A DNA stretch of 64,000 nt, taken from NCBI GenBank assembly GCA_008012315.1, contig SSEL01000037.1, positions 62,001 to 126,000 of the forward strand, written 5' to 3'. Position 1 is the first letter of the stretch. Each line of letters starts with the position of its first letter. Under the pieces are notes generated by a model that did no database searches, had not been told where the DNA came from, and saw nothing but the letters and a program-made list of their open reading frames with translations. The translations under genes and the position numbers were made by a program. The stretch is from Rhodospirillaceae bacterium (lineage in GTDB: Bacteria; Pseudomonadota; Alphaproteobacteria; Dongiales; Dongiaceae). Below, piece by piece: positions 8,488 through 17,119 of the stretch.

Positions 8488-8654
8488 CGATCTATCACGA
8501 TACGCTGGTCTGGCTCGCGAAATCGGCCGGCCTCTTCTATCTCATGGGCCTGTCGCTGATCGTCCTCATCTATACCTACTGGCCGTCGAACAAGAAGCGG
8601 TTCAACGAAGCGGCGGAAACCATCTTTCAGGACGAGGACAAGCCATGTCGGTAG
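8484..8654 (+). CDS. ccoQ: cbb3-type oxidase small subunit
   Basis: A 56-residue single-span membrane protein. It begins MTIYHDTLVWLAKSAGLFYL, continues through one transmembrane helix (about 16-35) with the typical Y-x-Y-W-P-S-N-K-K-R-F-N-E-A-A exit, and ends DEDKPCR. CcoQ stabilises the CcoP interaction and the assembled complex. It is easily missed because of its size, but its position between ccoO and ccoP and the coupled ATGA start leave little doubt. Its last 10 bases overlap the ccoP start. Confidence 0.93.
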   Translation: MTIYHDTLVWLAKSAGLFYLMGLSLIVLIYTYWPSNKKRFNEAAETIFQDEDKPCR

Positions 8655-9526
8655 AAGAGCGCGATCCGCATACCGGCTACCTGACGACCGGGCATGAATG
8701 GAACGGGATCAAGGAACTGAACACCCCGGTGCCGCGGGCAGTCTATTTCTTCCTGATCGCCACGGCGCTGTTCTCGCTCGGTTACTGGATCCTGATGCCG
8801 GCCTGGCCGTTCGGGTCAGGCTATACAAAAGGCGTTCTCGGCATCGATCAGCGGCAGATCGTCTCGCAATCGATCGTTGAGGCGGCCCGCGATCGCGCCA
8901 CTTGGACAACCCGCATCCAGCAGGCGAGCTTCGCCGATATCCAGGCAGATCCCGCCTTGATGATGGTGGTGCGGGAAACCGGTCCCCGCTTGTTCGGCGA
9001 CAACTGCGCCGCCTGCCACGGCGCGGATGCCCGGGGCAACAAGGGCTTCCCGAACCTGACGACGAATTCCTGGCTTTGGGGCGGTTCGCCCGAGGCGATT
9101 GCCGAAACGATCCGGGTCGGCATCAATTCGGCGCATCCCGACAGCCGGGTATCGCAGATGCTGGCCTTCGGCCGGGACGGCATGCTGCAACGCCCCGATA
9201 TCGAGAATGTCGTCGCTTATGTGCGCAGCCTGTCGCATGCGGATCTGGCGACCGACAAGACGGTGGCCGACAGGATCGCCGCCGGCAACACCGTCTTCGC
9301 CAATAACTGCGCCTCCTGTCATGGTCCGGATGGCAAGGGCGATCCGTCGGTCGGTGCGCCCAATCTTACGGATGCGTTCTGGATCTATGGCGGCGATGAA
9401 CAGACGGTCTTCGACACGGTCTGGGGCGGCCGGCAGGGTCATATGCCGACCTGGGAGGACCGCCTGTCGGAGGTCGACCGCAAGATCCTGACGCTCTATC
9501 TGGTCGATCAGAGGATGGCGCAATGA
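8645..9526 (+). CDS. ccoP: cbb3-type cytochrome c oxidase di-haem subunit III
   Basis: A 293-residue membrane-anchored di-haem cytochrome c that accepts electrons from soluble cytochrome c or the bc1 complex. The N-terminus carries the CcoP signature 'GHEWNGIKELNTPVPR' and one transmembrane helix (about 33-53). Two haem motifs follow, C121AACH and C222ASCH, each in a cytochrome c fold with later Met ligands (for example HMPTWEDRLSE near the end). The ATG at 8645 overlaps ccoQ; a longer frame upstream runs antiphase through ccoQ and is not used. Its stop overlaps the next small gene by four bases. Confidence 0.97.
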   Translation: MSVEERDPHTGYLTTGHEWNGIKELNTPVPRAVYFFLIATALFSLGYWILMPAWPFGSGYTKGVLGIDQRQIVSQSIVEAARDRATWTTRIQQASFADIQADPALMMVVRETGPRLFGDNCAACHGADARGNKGFPNLTTNSWLWGGSPEAIAETIRVGINSAHPDSRVSQMLAFGRDGMLQRPDIENVVAYVRSLSHADLATDKTVADRIAAGNTVFANNCASCHGPDGKGDPSVGAPNLTDAFWIYGGDEQTVFDTVWGGRQGHMPTWEDRLSEVDRKILTLYLVDQRMAQ

Positions 9527-9774
9527 CGACCGCCGCCGCAATCGGATCTGCGCGCAAATTGAAGGCGCTGATCTGGCTGGCGGTCGTGGCCGTGGTCTTG
9601 ATCGTCCTCGCGGCCAATGCCCATCTCGTCTATGTCGCCGTCACCTCGCAGCCCGATTGCGTCGCGCATCGCGTGCCGGGTGGACAGGGAGAAGAGGCGG
9701 CATCTTTCAGCGCGGCGGAATCGGCCTGTTCGCCAACAACAGGACAGGCGGCCGCTACGCGGCAGTCAAAGTGA
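9523..9774 (+). CDS. small single-span membrane protein in cbb3 cluster
   Basis: An 83-residue protein with one transmembrane helix (about 14-36: LIWLAVVAVVLIVLAANAHL) and an outward-facing tail with two cysteines (QPDCV and ESACSP). It is translationally coupled to ccoP through ATGA. Its position and topology resemble a very short CcoH/FixH, the single-span assembly factor normally found between ccoP/ccoG and ccoI, but it is about half the usual length and has no clear FixH motif. The Cys pair could bind copper or form a disulfide. Function inferred only from context: cbb3 assembly or stability. Confidence 0.65.
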   Translation: MTTAAAIGSARKLKALIWLAVVAVVLIVLAANAHLVYVAVTSQPDCVAHRVPGGQGEEAASFSAAESACSPTTGQAAATRQSK

Positions 9775-9779
9775 GGTAG

Positions 9780-10592
9780 ATGATGGCAACGATCATTCCT
9801 GCAGTTGTACCGCCTTTGCCGCGCGACAGCGGCTGGAAGCAGCATTACGGACGCGACGTCGCGTTCCAATGGCTCGCCGCCGGCTGGCGCGATTTGATGG
9901 TGCAGCCGGGCCTCAGCCTGCTCTATGGTTTCGTCGTCTTCCTGATCTCGGTGGCGATCGTTGCCGGCCTCTTCGCCTTCGGCTGGGACTACATCCTGTT
10001 CCCGGCTTTCGCCGGCTTCATGGTGGTCGGCCCCATCCTCGCGGTCGGCCTGTATGAAAAGAGCCGTCGGCTGGCGGCGGGCGAGCCGGTCACGCTCATG
10101 CGCATGACCATCGTCTTTCCGGCCTCGGCCGGGCAGATCTTCTTCACCGGCGTGTTGCTGTGTCTTCTCATGCTGACGTGGATGCGGGCAGCGGTCATCG
10201 TCTATGCGCTGTTCTTCGGCCTGCGGCCGTTTCCCGGCCTGCATCACATCATCCCCATGCTGTTCATGACGCCGACCGGCTGGGCGATGCTGGTCGTCGG
10301 CACCGCCGTGGGCGCCTTGTTCGCATCCTTCTCATTCGCCATCAGCGCCTTGTCGATCCCGATGCTGCTGGAGAAGCGGGTCGATGCCCTGACCGCCATG
10401 GGGACCAGCATGGCGCTGGTCTGGCACAACCTGCCGGTCATGCTGACCTGGGGCGCCATTATCCTCGTCCTCTTCCTGGCCAGCCTGGCGACCGGCCTGC
10501 TCGGCCTCATCGTCGTCTTTCCGCTGCTGGGCCACGGCACCTGGCATGCCTATCGCGCCGTGCAGTATCGGCGCACCGCCTCCGATGCGTGA
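9780..10592 (+). CDS. DUF2189 family integral membrane protein
   Basis: A 270-residue multi-span membrane protein with about six hydrophobic helices. Its pattern fits DUF2189: an N-terminal GWRDLMVQPGLSLLYGF and an internal ..SIPMLLEKRVDALTAMGTS.. helix. The DUF has no established biochemical function. Such genes are repeatedly seen beside cytochrome oxidase genes in alphaproteobacteria, and here it sits inside the cco cluster, 5 bases after the small protein and 36 before ccoI. ATG at 9780 and at 9783 are both possible starts. A role in oxidase biogenesis is inference. Confidence 0.8.
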   Translation: MMATIIPAVVPPLPRDSGWKQHYGRDVAFQWLAAGWRDLMVQPGLSLLYGFVVFLISVAIVAGLFAFGWDYILFPAFAGFMVVGPILAVGLYEKSRRLAAGEPVTLMRMTIVFPASAGQIFFTGVLLCLLMLTWMRAAVIVYALFFGLRPFPGLHHIIPMLFMTPTGWAMLVVGTAVGALFASFSFAISALSIPMLLEKRVDALTAMGTSMALVWHNLPVMLTWGAIILVLFLASLATGLLGLIVVFPLLGHGTWHAYRAVQYRRTASDA

Positions 10593-10628
10593 CCGGGCCG
10601 AAGCGGAACTGGAAGGGGAACCGGTGGG

Positions 10629-12956
10629 ATGACCTGCTGCGCGCCAGGGGCAACGATCGGCCTGGCCATGGCCGATGCCGCCCAGCGTGGGGACTATCGG
10701 GGCGGCGACCATCAGGGCGGGAATGAGGAATTGCGGCTGGCCAGCCGGGATCTCGGCGATGGCCTGCGGCAGAACGATCTTTCCGTGCCGGGAATTCATT
10801 GCGGCGCCTGCATCCAGCGGATCGAGCGAGCGCTGCATGACGTGCCCGGCGTGGCGCAGGCCCGGGTCAATCTCTCCACCAAGCGCGTCGCTGTCCGTTG
10901 GCGTGGCGAGACGCCGCCGCCGATCATCCCCGCCCTGGAAGCGATCGGCTATGACGCGCATCTCTTCGATGCCGGAAGCGATGAGGCTGATCCGCGCCAG
11001 AAGGACCTAATGCGCGCCTTGGCCGTTGCCGGATTTGCCTCCGGCAATATCATGATGCTGTCGATGGCGGTCTGGGCGGGTGCGGATGCAACCACCCGCG
11101 ATATTTTCCACTGGCTGTCTGCCCTGATCGCCGGCCCGACCATGATCTATGCCGGGCGCATCTTCTTCCGGTCGGCCTGGCAAGCCTTGCGCCACGGCCA
11201 GACCAACATGGATGTGCCGATCTCGATCGGCGTCTTGCTGGCTTTCGGCCTGAGCCTCTATGAGACGGTCGGTCATGGCGCCCATGCCTATTTCGATGCG
11301 GCGACCTCGCTGCTCTTCTTCCTGCTGATCGGCCGCACGCTCGACCACATGATGCGCGAACGCGCGCGGTCCGCAGTCAAAGGGCTCGCTCGTCTTGCCG
11401 CGCGCGGTGCGCTGCAGGTCCTGCCCGATGGCGGCCATGCCTATCTGCCGGTCGGGGAGATCCAGCCTGGCATGCTGCTGCTACTGGCGGCCGGCGAACG
11501 GGTGCCGGTGGATGCCGAGGTCATCTCGGGGCAATCGGAAATCGACCGCTCCCTCGTCTCCGGCGAAAGCCTGCCGCAACCCGTCCTTCCGGGGGCGCTG
11601 CTCCAGGCCGGTACGCTCAATCTCAGCGGGCCGCTGAACATCCGGGCGATGCGCGCCGCGACTGAATCGTTTCTCGCCGAAATGACCCGGATGATGGAGG
11701 CGGCGGAGGCCGGCCGATCGCATTACCGACGGATCGCCGACCGCGCGGCGCGTCTCTACGCACCCGTCATTCATCTCACGGCATTGGCCACCTGCATTGG
11801 CTGGTTCCTGGCGACCGGTGACTTGCACCGCGCCCTCACGATTGCCATCGCCGTCCTGATCATCACCTGTCCCTGCGCCCTCGGCCTGGCAGTGCCGATG
11901 GTGCAGATCGTCGCGGCCCGGCGACTGTTCGAACAGGGCATCATGGTCAGGGATGGCAGCGCGTTGGAACGCTTGTGCGAGGCCGATCACGTCGCCTTCG
12001 ACAAGACCGGCACGCTGACCCAGGGCCGTCCGCAACTGCTTGATGCCGCAGCGGTCGATCGCCGCTATCTCGCTCTTGCTGCCGGCATGGCGGTGCAATC
12101 GCGCCATCCTTATTCACAGGCTCTGGTCGCCGCCGCCCAGGCCAGGCACATCGAGGCGCGGCTGATCGATGCCGGCGCGGTGCGTGAATTTCCGGGAGCC
12201 GGCATGGAGGCGACAATCGAGGGCATCCGCTATCGGCTCGGACGCCCGGATTGGGCAGCGCTGGAAGAGGCGGGCGCGGGCTCAGGGGTGGGCGCGCCGC
12301 CAGCATCCGTCATGCTCACAGCCGACGGCCGGCCGCTTTGTGGCTTCGCTTTCCAGGATGCGCTGCGCCCCGGTGCCCAGACCGCTGTCGCTGCCTTGCA
12401 GGCGGCAGGCCTGCCGGCGGAGATCCTGTCCGGTGACCGGGCATCCGTGGTCGGCGATCTTGCCGCCAGGCTCGATATCCCGGCGGCGGGCGACTGCACC
12501 CCGGCCGGCAAGCTCGCGCGGCTCTCGGCACTGTCGGAGGCTGGCCGCAAGGTGCTGATGGTGGGCGACGGCCTCAATGACGCGCCGGCTTTGATGGCGG
12601 CGCATGTCTCGATGGCGCCGGCTTCCGCCGCCGATATCGGCCGCAATGCTGCCGATTTCGTCTTCCTGCGGGACTCGCTGACGGCGGTGCCGCTGGCGGT
12701 GGTGGTGGCGCGCCGGGCGGCGCGACTGGTCCGCCAGAATCTGATGCTCGCCATTGCCTATAACGTCATTGCCGTGCCGGTCGCCATTCTTGGACTGGTG
12801 ACGCCGCTGATTGCCGCCATTGCGATGTCGCTGTCCTCGATCCTGGTGGTCGCCAATGCCTTGCGCTTCGGCCGGCCGGCCCGGCGGGCAAAGCGCGGCG
12901 ACGAGCAGCCTGGCAGGACCGCGACATATCCGGCGGCGGGACGCGCCGCGGAATGA
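10629..12956 (+). CDS. ccoI: copper-translocating P1B-type ATPase for cbb3 assembly
   Basis: A 775-residue P-type ATPase of the CcoI/FixI class. It exports Cu(I) to the periplasm for insertion into the CcoN haem-copper centre. An N-terminal Cys pair (MTCC) and a heavy-metal domain with GIHCGACIQRIE (about 56-67) come first. Then follow a TGES-like actuator (VSGES), the metal-binding CPC in helix 6 (TCPCALG), the phosphorylated DKTGTLTQG loop, the HP motif (SRHPYS) and GDGLNDAPAL. It is coupled to ccoS through an ATGA overlap. cco clusters usually also contain ccoG and ccoH before ccoI; neither is recognisable here. Confidence 0.95.
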   Translation: MTCCAPGATIGLAMADAAQRGDYRGGDHQGGNEELRLASRDLGDGLRQNDLSVPGIHCGACIQRIERALHDVPGVAQARVNLSTKRVAVRWRGETPPPIIPALEAIGYDAHLFDAGSDEADPRQKDLMRALAVAGFASGNIMMLSMAVWAGADATTRDIFHWLSALIAGPTMIYAGRIFFRSAWQALRHGQTNMDVPISIGVLLAFGLSLYETVGHGAHAYFDAATSLLFFLLIGRTLDHMMRERARSAVKGLARLAARGALQVLPDGGHAYLPVGEIQPGMLLLLAAGERVPVDAEVISGQSEIDRSLVSGESLPQPVLPGALLQAGTLNLSGPLNIRAMRAATESFLAEMTRMMEAAEAGRSHYRRIADRAARLYAPVIHLTALATCIGWFLATGDLHRALTIAIAVLIITCPCALGLAVPMVQIVAARRLFEQGIMVRDGSALERLCEADHVAFDKTGTLTQGRPQLLDAAAVDRRYLALAAGMAVQSRHPYSQALVAAAQARHIEARLIDAGAVREFPGAGMEATIEGIRYRLGRPDWAALEEAGAGSGVGAPPASVMLTADGRPLCGFAFQDALRPGAQTAVAALQAAGLPAEILSGDRASVVGDLAARLDIPAAGDCTPAGKLARLSALSEAGRKVLMVGDGLNDAPALMAAHVSMAPASAADIGRNAADFVFLRDSLTAVPLAVVVARRAARLVRQNLMLAIAYNVIAVPVAILGLVTPLIAAIAMSLSSILVVANALRFGRPARRAKRGDEQPGRTATYPAAGRAAE

Positions 12957-13150
12957 TCAACTACTTCTTTCTCATTCCCCTCGCGCTGGTGATCGGCATC
13001 ATCGCCTTGATTGCGTTTCTCTGGGCCTTGCGGAGCGGTCAATACGAAGACCTCGACGGCGCCGCCACGCGCATCCTGTTCGACGACGACGCGCCCCAAA
13101 GGCAAGCCGCGGCAGATCTGAAACATGACGCCGATAAGCGCGTCGATTAG
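12953..13150 (+). CDS. ccoS: cbb3-type oxidase assembly protein CcoS
   Basis: A 65-residue single-span membrane protein required for cofactor insertion into CcoN. It starts MINYFFLIPLALVIGIIALIAF and has the invariant FLWALRSGQYEDLDGAA.RILFDDD segment after the helix, the hallmark of CcoS. Overlaps ccoI by four bases and ends the cco cluster. Confidence 0.93.
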   Translation: MINYFFLIPLALVIGIIALIAFLWALRSGQYEDLDGAATRILFDDDAPQRQAAADLKHDADKRVD

Positions 13151-13196
13151 ACTCACCAGCGCGAAGCCATGGCTGCGTTGAGGCGGGGAAAGATCG

Positions 13197-13820
13197 ATGG
13201 TCGATATCTTGACGATTTTTGCCGCCTTGGTCCTGGGCTACCTTCTAGGCAGCCTGAATACGGCCGTGATTGTCGGAAAAATATACGGCAAAGATATAAG
13301 AACGCAGGGCAGCGGAAATGCAGGGCTTACCAATACGCTGAGAGTCCTGGGGAAACCTGCCGCCGTCCTGGTTCTCGCCGGCGATATACTGAAAGGAATT
13401 ATCGCCTGTCTGATCGGGCTGCGCCTTGGCGTGTATGTTCAGTCGGGCGCGGCGTCGGACTGCATCAGCCTTTTAGCCGCGGGCGCCGGCGCGCTTATAG
13501 GCCATAACTGGCCGCTTTATTTCGGCTTCAAGGGCGGCAAGGGCGCGCTGACGGCTGTGGCTGTGCTGTTCATGTTCGACTGGGTGATGGCCCTGCTATG
13601 CCTCGGCCTCTTCGTGACGATCGTGGCTCTGACCCGTTATGTTTCCTTGGGCACCATCTGCGCTGCCCTGTTTTTTGTCGCTATCTCATTCATCCCTGTT
13701 TTTGACCACACCTTTTACTTCCATGTGTTCGCGTGCCTGATGGCACTGGTCATTATTTTCAAGCACCGGGAAAATATCCAAAGGCTGCTGGCACGAACCG
13801 AAAGCAAACTTTCCTTTTGA
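13197..13820 (+). CDS. plsY: glycerol-3-phosphate acyltransferase PlsY
   Basis: A 207-residue membrane acyltransferase that transfers an acyl group from acyl phosphate to glycerol-3-phosphate, the first step of phospholipid synthesis. It has the expected spans and the three conserved loops: GSGNAGLTNTLRVLGK (motif 1, normally GSGNPGATN), the central GHNWPLYFGFKGGKG (motif 2) and a third loop near the C-terminal TRYVSLGT. The Pro-to-Ala and Ala-to-Leu changes in motif 1 are unusual. No plsX neighbour is present, so this may be a second copy; codon use also looks a little less GC-rich than in the neighbouring genes. Confidence 0.88.
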   Translation: MVDILTIFAALVLGYLLGSLNTAVIVGKIYGKDIRTQGSGNAGLTNTLRVLGKPAAVLVLAGDILKGIIACLIGLRLGVYVQSGAASDCISLLAAGAGALIGHNWPLYFGFKGGKGALTAVAVLFMFDWVMALLCLGLFVTIVALTRYVSLGTICAALFFVAISFIPVFDHTFYFHVFACLMALVIIFKHRENIQRLLARTESKLSF

Positions 13821-13867
13821 GGTGCTGTCACGACGCGGCGATCACCGGTACGCCTCTTTCGTCCTTT

Positions 13868-14599
13868 TTACGCGATCGCGATGTCGTCCAGCCCTAACCA
13901 ATCGAGCCCGTTCGGCAGATCCAATGCCGAAAAATCCACCTGCAAGACGCGGCGGCGTCGCGGATGCGCTGCTTTATCTGACGCATGCAGGATGCCGGTC
14001 GAATAAAGCCAGACATCGCCTGCTTCGGCCAGGCATTGGAAACTGCCCAGCTTCGAGACGGCATGGGGAATGACATCAGCCGAGATTCGTCCCATATCGT
14101 GGGATCGCGGAGCGATCAATAGTGGCGCATTGTCTGGATCGACATCATCCAGATGCAAGCGAATCGTGATCATTTGGCGCGTTATATGAAACGGCGGCTC
14201 TACATGCAGGCAGCCGGATTTGGTGCTCCAGTTGCCGAAACCTTCCGTTTCGATCTGTTTGTGCACGGCGATGGTACGGTCCTGATGCCAGCTTAATGCC
14301 CAATTCGCGGTCGCTGATTTATCGAACATGACGGCACGCACGGGCCGTGCTGACGGGCCGAGAAACTGTGCCACTAATCCACCGATCTCGCCATCGGCTG
14401 CCATCAATTTCGTGATCAGGTCCGATGCATAAATCCTGACACCGGCTTTTCGACCGATGATCTGGTCGCACAAGCGTTGCAGGCCGGTGATCTCGATCGG
14501 CGATAAAAGTTTTGAATAAAATGCGGCCCCATGTTCGGCCAGGCCGAGGGCGGCGCGATCGAGGATTGGCATCATCTCGCGGGTTTGATCGTTATCCAC
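13868..14599 (-). CDS. phytanoyl-CoA dioxygenase (PhyH) family protein
   Basis: A 243-residue Fe(II)/2-oxoglutarate dioxygenase-like protein. The iron triad is recognisable: HQD near residue 105 (WALSWHQDRTIAVHK) and a distal His in TGILHASDKAAHPRRR, whose Arg cluster would bind 2-oxoglutarate. LHLDDVDPDNAPLLIAPRSH is the standard PhyH core. The substrate is unknown. Last gene of the minus-strand molybdenum hydroxylase operon, overlapping the MoaD-like gene by 8 bases, so it may act in the same pathway. Confidence 0.85.
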   Translation of the reverse strand: MDNDQTREMMPILDRAALGLAEHGAAFYSKLLSPIEITGLQRLCDQIIGRKAGVRIYASDLITKLMAADGEIGGLVAQFLGPSARPVRAVMFDKSATANWALSWHQDRTIAVHKQIETEGFGNWSTKSGCLHVEPPFHITRQMITIRLHLDDVDPDNAPLLIAPRSHDMGRISADVIPHAVSKLGSFQCLAEAGDVWLYSTGILHASDKAAHPRRRRVLQVDFSALDLPNGLDWLGLDDIAIA

Positions 14600-14837
14600 C
14601 CGTCATGCGGGGCAGCAGATAGACTTCGGTTTCCGGCTGCAAGGGCTGCAGCCAGCCTTCACGATAGATGAGGCCGTCGATCGAAACCGAGACGCCGCGT
14701 TTCAAGGTGGGCTGCAGGCCCGGATAGCTTTCGCCAAGCCGGGCCAGCAGTTCCATGACATTCCGCGCCTCGATTTCCACCGTGGCCTGGCCACCGGTTT
14801 GGCTCCTGAGCGAGCCCCAGACGGTGACCTTGGCCAT
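14592..14837 (-). CDS. MoaD/ThiS-family sulfur carrier protein
   Basis: An 81-residue beta-grasp protein ending in Arg-Met-Thr-Gly-Gly; the terminal GG is the adenylation and thiocarboxylation site of MoaD/ThiS proteins. It begins MAKVTVWGSLRSQTGGQATVEIEA, typical of the MoaD branch, and has the usual 'VSVSIDGLIYREGW..L.P.TEVYLLP' second half. It sits 3 bases downstream of the large molybdopterin subunit, so it may supply sulfur for the pterin dithiolene of this enzyme or act as an accessory factor. No MoeB or MoaE partner is in the window. Confidence 0.85.
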   Translation of the reverse strand: MAKVTVWGSLRSQTGGQATVEIEARNVMELLARLGESYPGLQPTLKRGVSVSIDGLIYREGWLQPLQPETEVYLLPRMTGG

Positions 14838-14840
14838 GGA

Positions 14841-17117
14841 TTACGACGCTTTCGCCAGGCTCACCGTATCCAGCGCCTTGAGGAGGCGGGGCGGCGAGAT
14901 CGGCAATTCGGTCATGCGCACGCCGACCGCATTGGAAACGGCATTGGCGACGGCGGCCAGCGGCGGGACGATCGATGTCTCGCCGACGCCACGGACGCCG
15001 TAAGGATGACCCGGATTGGGAATCTCCAGGATCTTCGTATCGATCATCGGCAGATCGGAGCAGACCGGGATGCGATAATCGAGGAAGCCGGCATTCTGCA
15101 GCCGGCCATCCTTGCCGTAGACATATTCCTCGTTCAGCGCCCAGCCGATGCCCTGGACGGCACCGCCCTGGAACTGGCCCTCGACATAAGAGGGATGGAC
15201 CGCCTTGCCGGCATCCTGCAGCACGGTGTAGCGCACGATACGGGTCGCCCCCGTCTCGGGATCCACCTCAACGTCGCAGATATGCGTGGCGAAGCTGACG
15301 CCCGCACCATCGGCCGAATATTCGTGATGGCCGGCGATCGGGCCGCCGGTGCCACCGGAGGCCGCCGCGATCTCCTTCAGCGAGAGCGGCGGGAAGTTGC
15401 CGGCATTGGCGCCGGCCGGCTTGGCATAGCCCTTCTCCCAGGTGACCGCTTCTTCGGGAATGCCCCACATCCGGGCCGCCCGCTGGCAGAGCTTCTTGAT
15501 CGCGTCCCGCGCCGCCAGGATGCAGGCCATGCCGGTGGCGAAGGTCGTGCGGCTACCATCGGTTACGTCGTTGTAACCGAGGGAACTGGTATCGGCGATG
15601 ATCGCCCGCACATGCTCATAGGGAATGCCGAGCTCCTCCGCCGTCATCAGGCACATCGAGGCGCGCGAACCGCCGATATCGGGCGAACCGACCGAGATCG
15701 TGACGGTGCCGTCCACCGGGATGTTCAAGCTGACGCAGGACTGGCCGCCGAAATTGAACCAGAAGCCCGCCGCCATGCCGCGGCCCTGATTGGGGCCGAG
15801 CGGGGCCTTGAAATGCGGATGCTTGCGCGCTTCTTCCAGCGTCGCCAGCAGGCCGATCGGTCCGTAGACGGGACCGTAGGACGACCGGGTGCCTTCACGC
15901 GCCGCATTCTTGATGCGGAAATCGATCGGCGCCATGCCGAGCTTATGCGCCAGTTCCTCGATCATGCTCTCGACCGCGAAATTGGCCATCGGCGCGCCGG
16001 GGGCGCGATAGGCCGCCTGCTTCGGCCGGTTGGTGACGACGTCATAGGCGATGGTGCGGACGTTATCGAGGTGATATTGCGCAAAAGCGCTCATCGCCCC
16101 GAATTCCGCCGGCGAACCGGGGAAGGCGCCACCCTGATAACGCAGCGTCGCATCGGCCGCCGTGATCAGGCCGTCCTTGGTGACGCCGATCTTGACATCG
16201 ATCGAGGCGCTGGAGGTCGGGCCGGTGCATTTGAAGACCTCGTCGCGGCTCATCACCAGCTTGACCGGGCGGTTGGCCTTGCGCGAGAGCGCCAGGGCAA
16301 CCGGTTCCAGGAAGACCGTGGTCTTGCCGCCGAAGCCGCCGCCGATTTCCGAGGCGGTGACGCGCAGCTTGGAGATTTCCAGGCCCAGCAGGCGGGCGCA
16401 GTAATCCCGCACCATGAAATGGCCCTGGGTGCAGACCCAAAGCTCGCCGCTGCCATCGGGCGAGACATTGGCGAGGCAGGCATGAGGCTCGATATAGCCT
16501 TGATGCGTCGCCTCGGTCTTGAAGCTGCGTTCGACGATGATATCGGCCTTGGCGAAACCGGCCTCGACATCGCCATGGCCGAATTCATAGCGCCGCGCGA
16601 TGTTGGACGGCTTCTTCGGCTTTTCCGCGAGACCTTCGGTGAAAAGCTTCGGATGCAGCACCGGCGCCGTCGGCTTCATCGCCTCATCGACATCGGTGAC
16701 ATGCGGCAGGACTTCGTAATCGACCTTGATCAGCTTCAGCGCCTGCTTTGCGACGGCCGGGCTGACGGCAGCCACGGCGGCAACGGCATGGCCTTCATAA
16801 AGCGCCTTATCGCGCGCCATGATATTGGTCAGGATATCGAAGAGGCCGCTATCGCCCGCCGTCTTGTCGGGGAAGTCGGCGCGCGTCACCACTGCCTTGA
16901 CCCCGGCAAGCTTCTCGGCCTTCGAGGTATCGATGCTCCTGATCCGGGCATGGGCATGGGGCGAGCGCAGGATGCTGCCGGCGAGCTGGCCGGGCGCAAC
17001 GGCATCGGCGCCGAATTTGGCGCGGCCGGTCACCTTGTCGAAACCGTCCTGGCGATCGGGCCGGGTGCCGACCAGCTTGTATTTACGGGTGTTTGCGGAG
17101 GGGTTGTCGAGCGGCAT
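14841..17117 (-). CDS. xanthine-dehydrogenase-family molybdopterin-binding large subunit
   Basis: A 758-residue catalytic subunit of a three-subunit molybdenum hydroxylase (CO dehydrogenase/xanthine dehydrogenase type), which hydroxylates a substrate C-H with water. The N-terminal TGRAKFGADAVAPGQLAGSILRSPHAHARI is the family start. GGGFGGKT (about residue 256), AYRAPGAPMANFAVE and the C-terminal GVRGVGETSIVPP hold molybdopterin contacts and the catalytic Glu. The active-site loop is AYRAPG, not the CO-dehydrogenase AYxCSFR, so the substrate is an aldehyde, purine or aromatic, not CO. Gene order is FAD, Fe-S, Mo, then moaD-like. Substrate unknown. Confidence 0.9.
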   Translation of the reverse strand: MPLDNPSANTRKYKLVGTRPDRQDGFDKVTGRAKFGADAVAPGQLAGSILRSPHAHARIRSIDTSKAEKLAGVKAVVTRADFPDKTAGDSGLFDILTNIMARDKALYEGHAVAAVAAVSPAVAKQALKLIKVDYEVLPHVTDVDEAMKPTAPVLHPKLFTEGLAEKPKKPSNIARRYEFGHGDVEAGFAKADIIVERSFKTEATHQGYIEPHACLANVSPDGSGELWVCTQGHFMVRDYCARLLGLEISKLRVTASEIGGGFGGKTTVFLEPVALALSRKANRPVKLVMSRDEVFKCTGPTSSASIDVKIGVTKDGLITAADATLRYQGGAFPGSPAEFGAMSAFAQYHLDNVRTIAYDVVTNRPKQAAYRAPGAPMANFAVESMIEELAHKLGMAPIDFRIKNAAREGTRSSYGPVYGPIGLLATLEEARKHPHFKAPLGPNQGRGMAAGFWFNFGGQSCVSLNIPVDGTVTISVGSPDIGGSRASMCLMTAEELGIPYEHVRAIIADTSSLGYNDVTDGSRTTFATGMACILAARDAIKKLCQRAARMWGIPEEAVTWEKGYAKPAGANAGNFPPLSLKEIAAASGGTGGPIAGHHEYSADGAGVSFATHICDVEVDPETGATRIVRYTVLQDAGKAVHPSYVEGQFQGGAVQGIGWALNEEYVYGKDGRLQNAGFLDYRIPVCSDLPMIDTKILEIPNPGHPYGVRGVGETSIVPPLAAVANAVSNAVGVRMTELPISPPRLLKALDTVSLAKAS

Positions 17118-17119
17118 GA

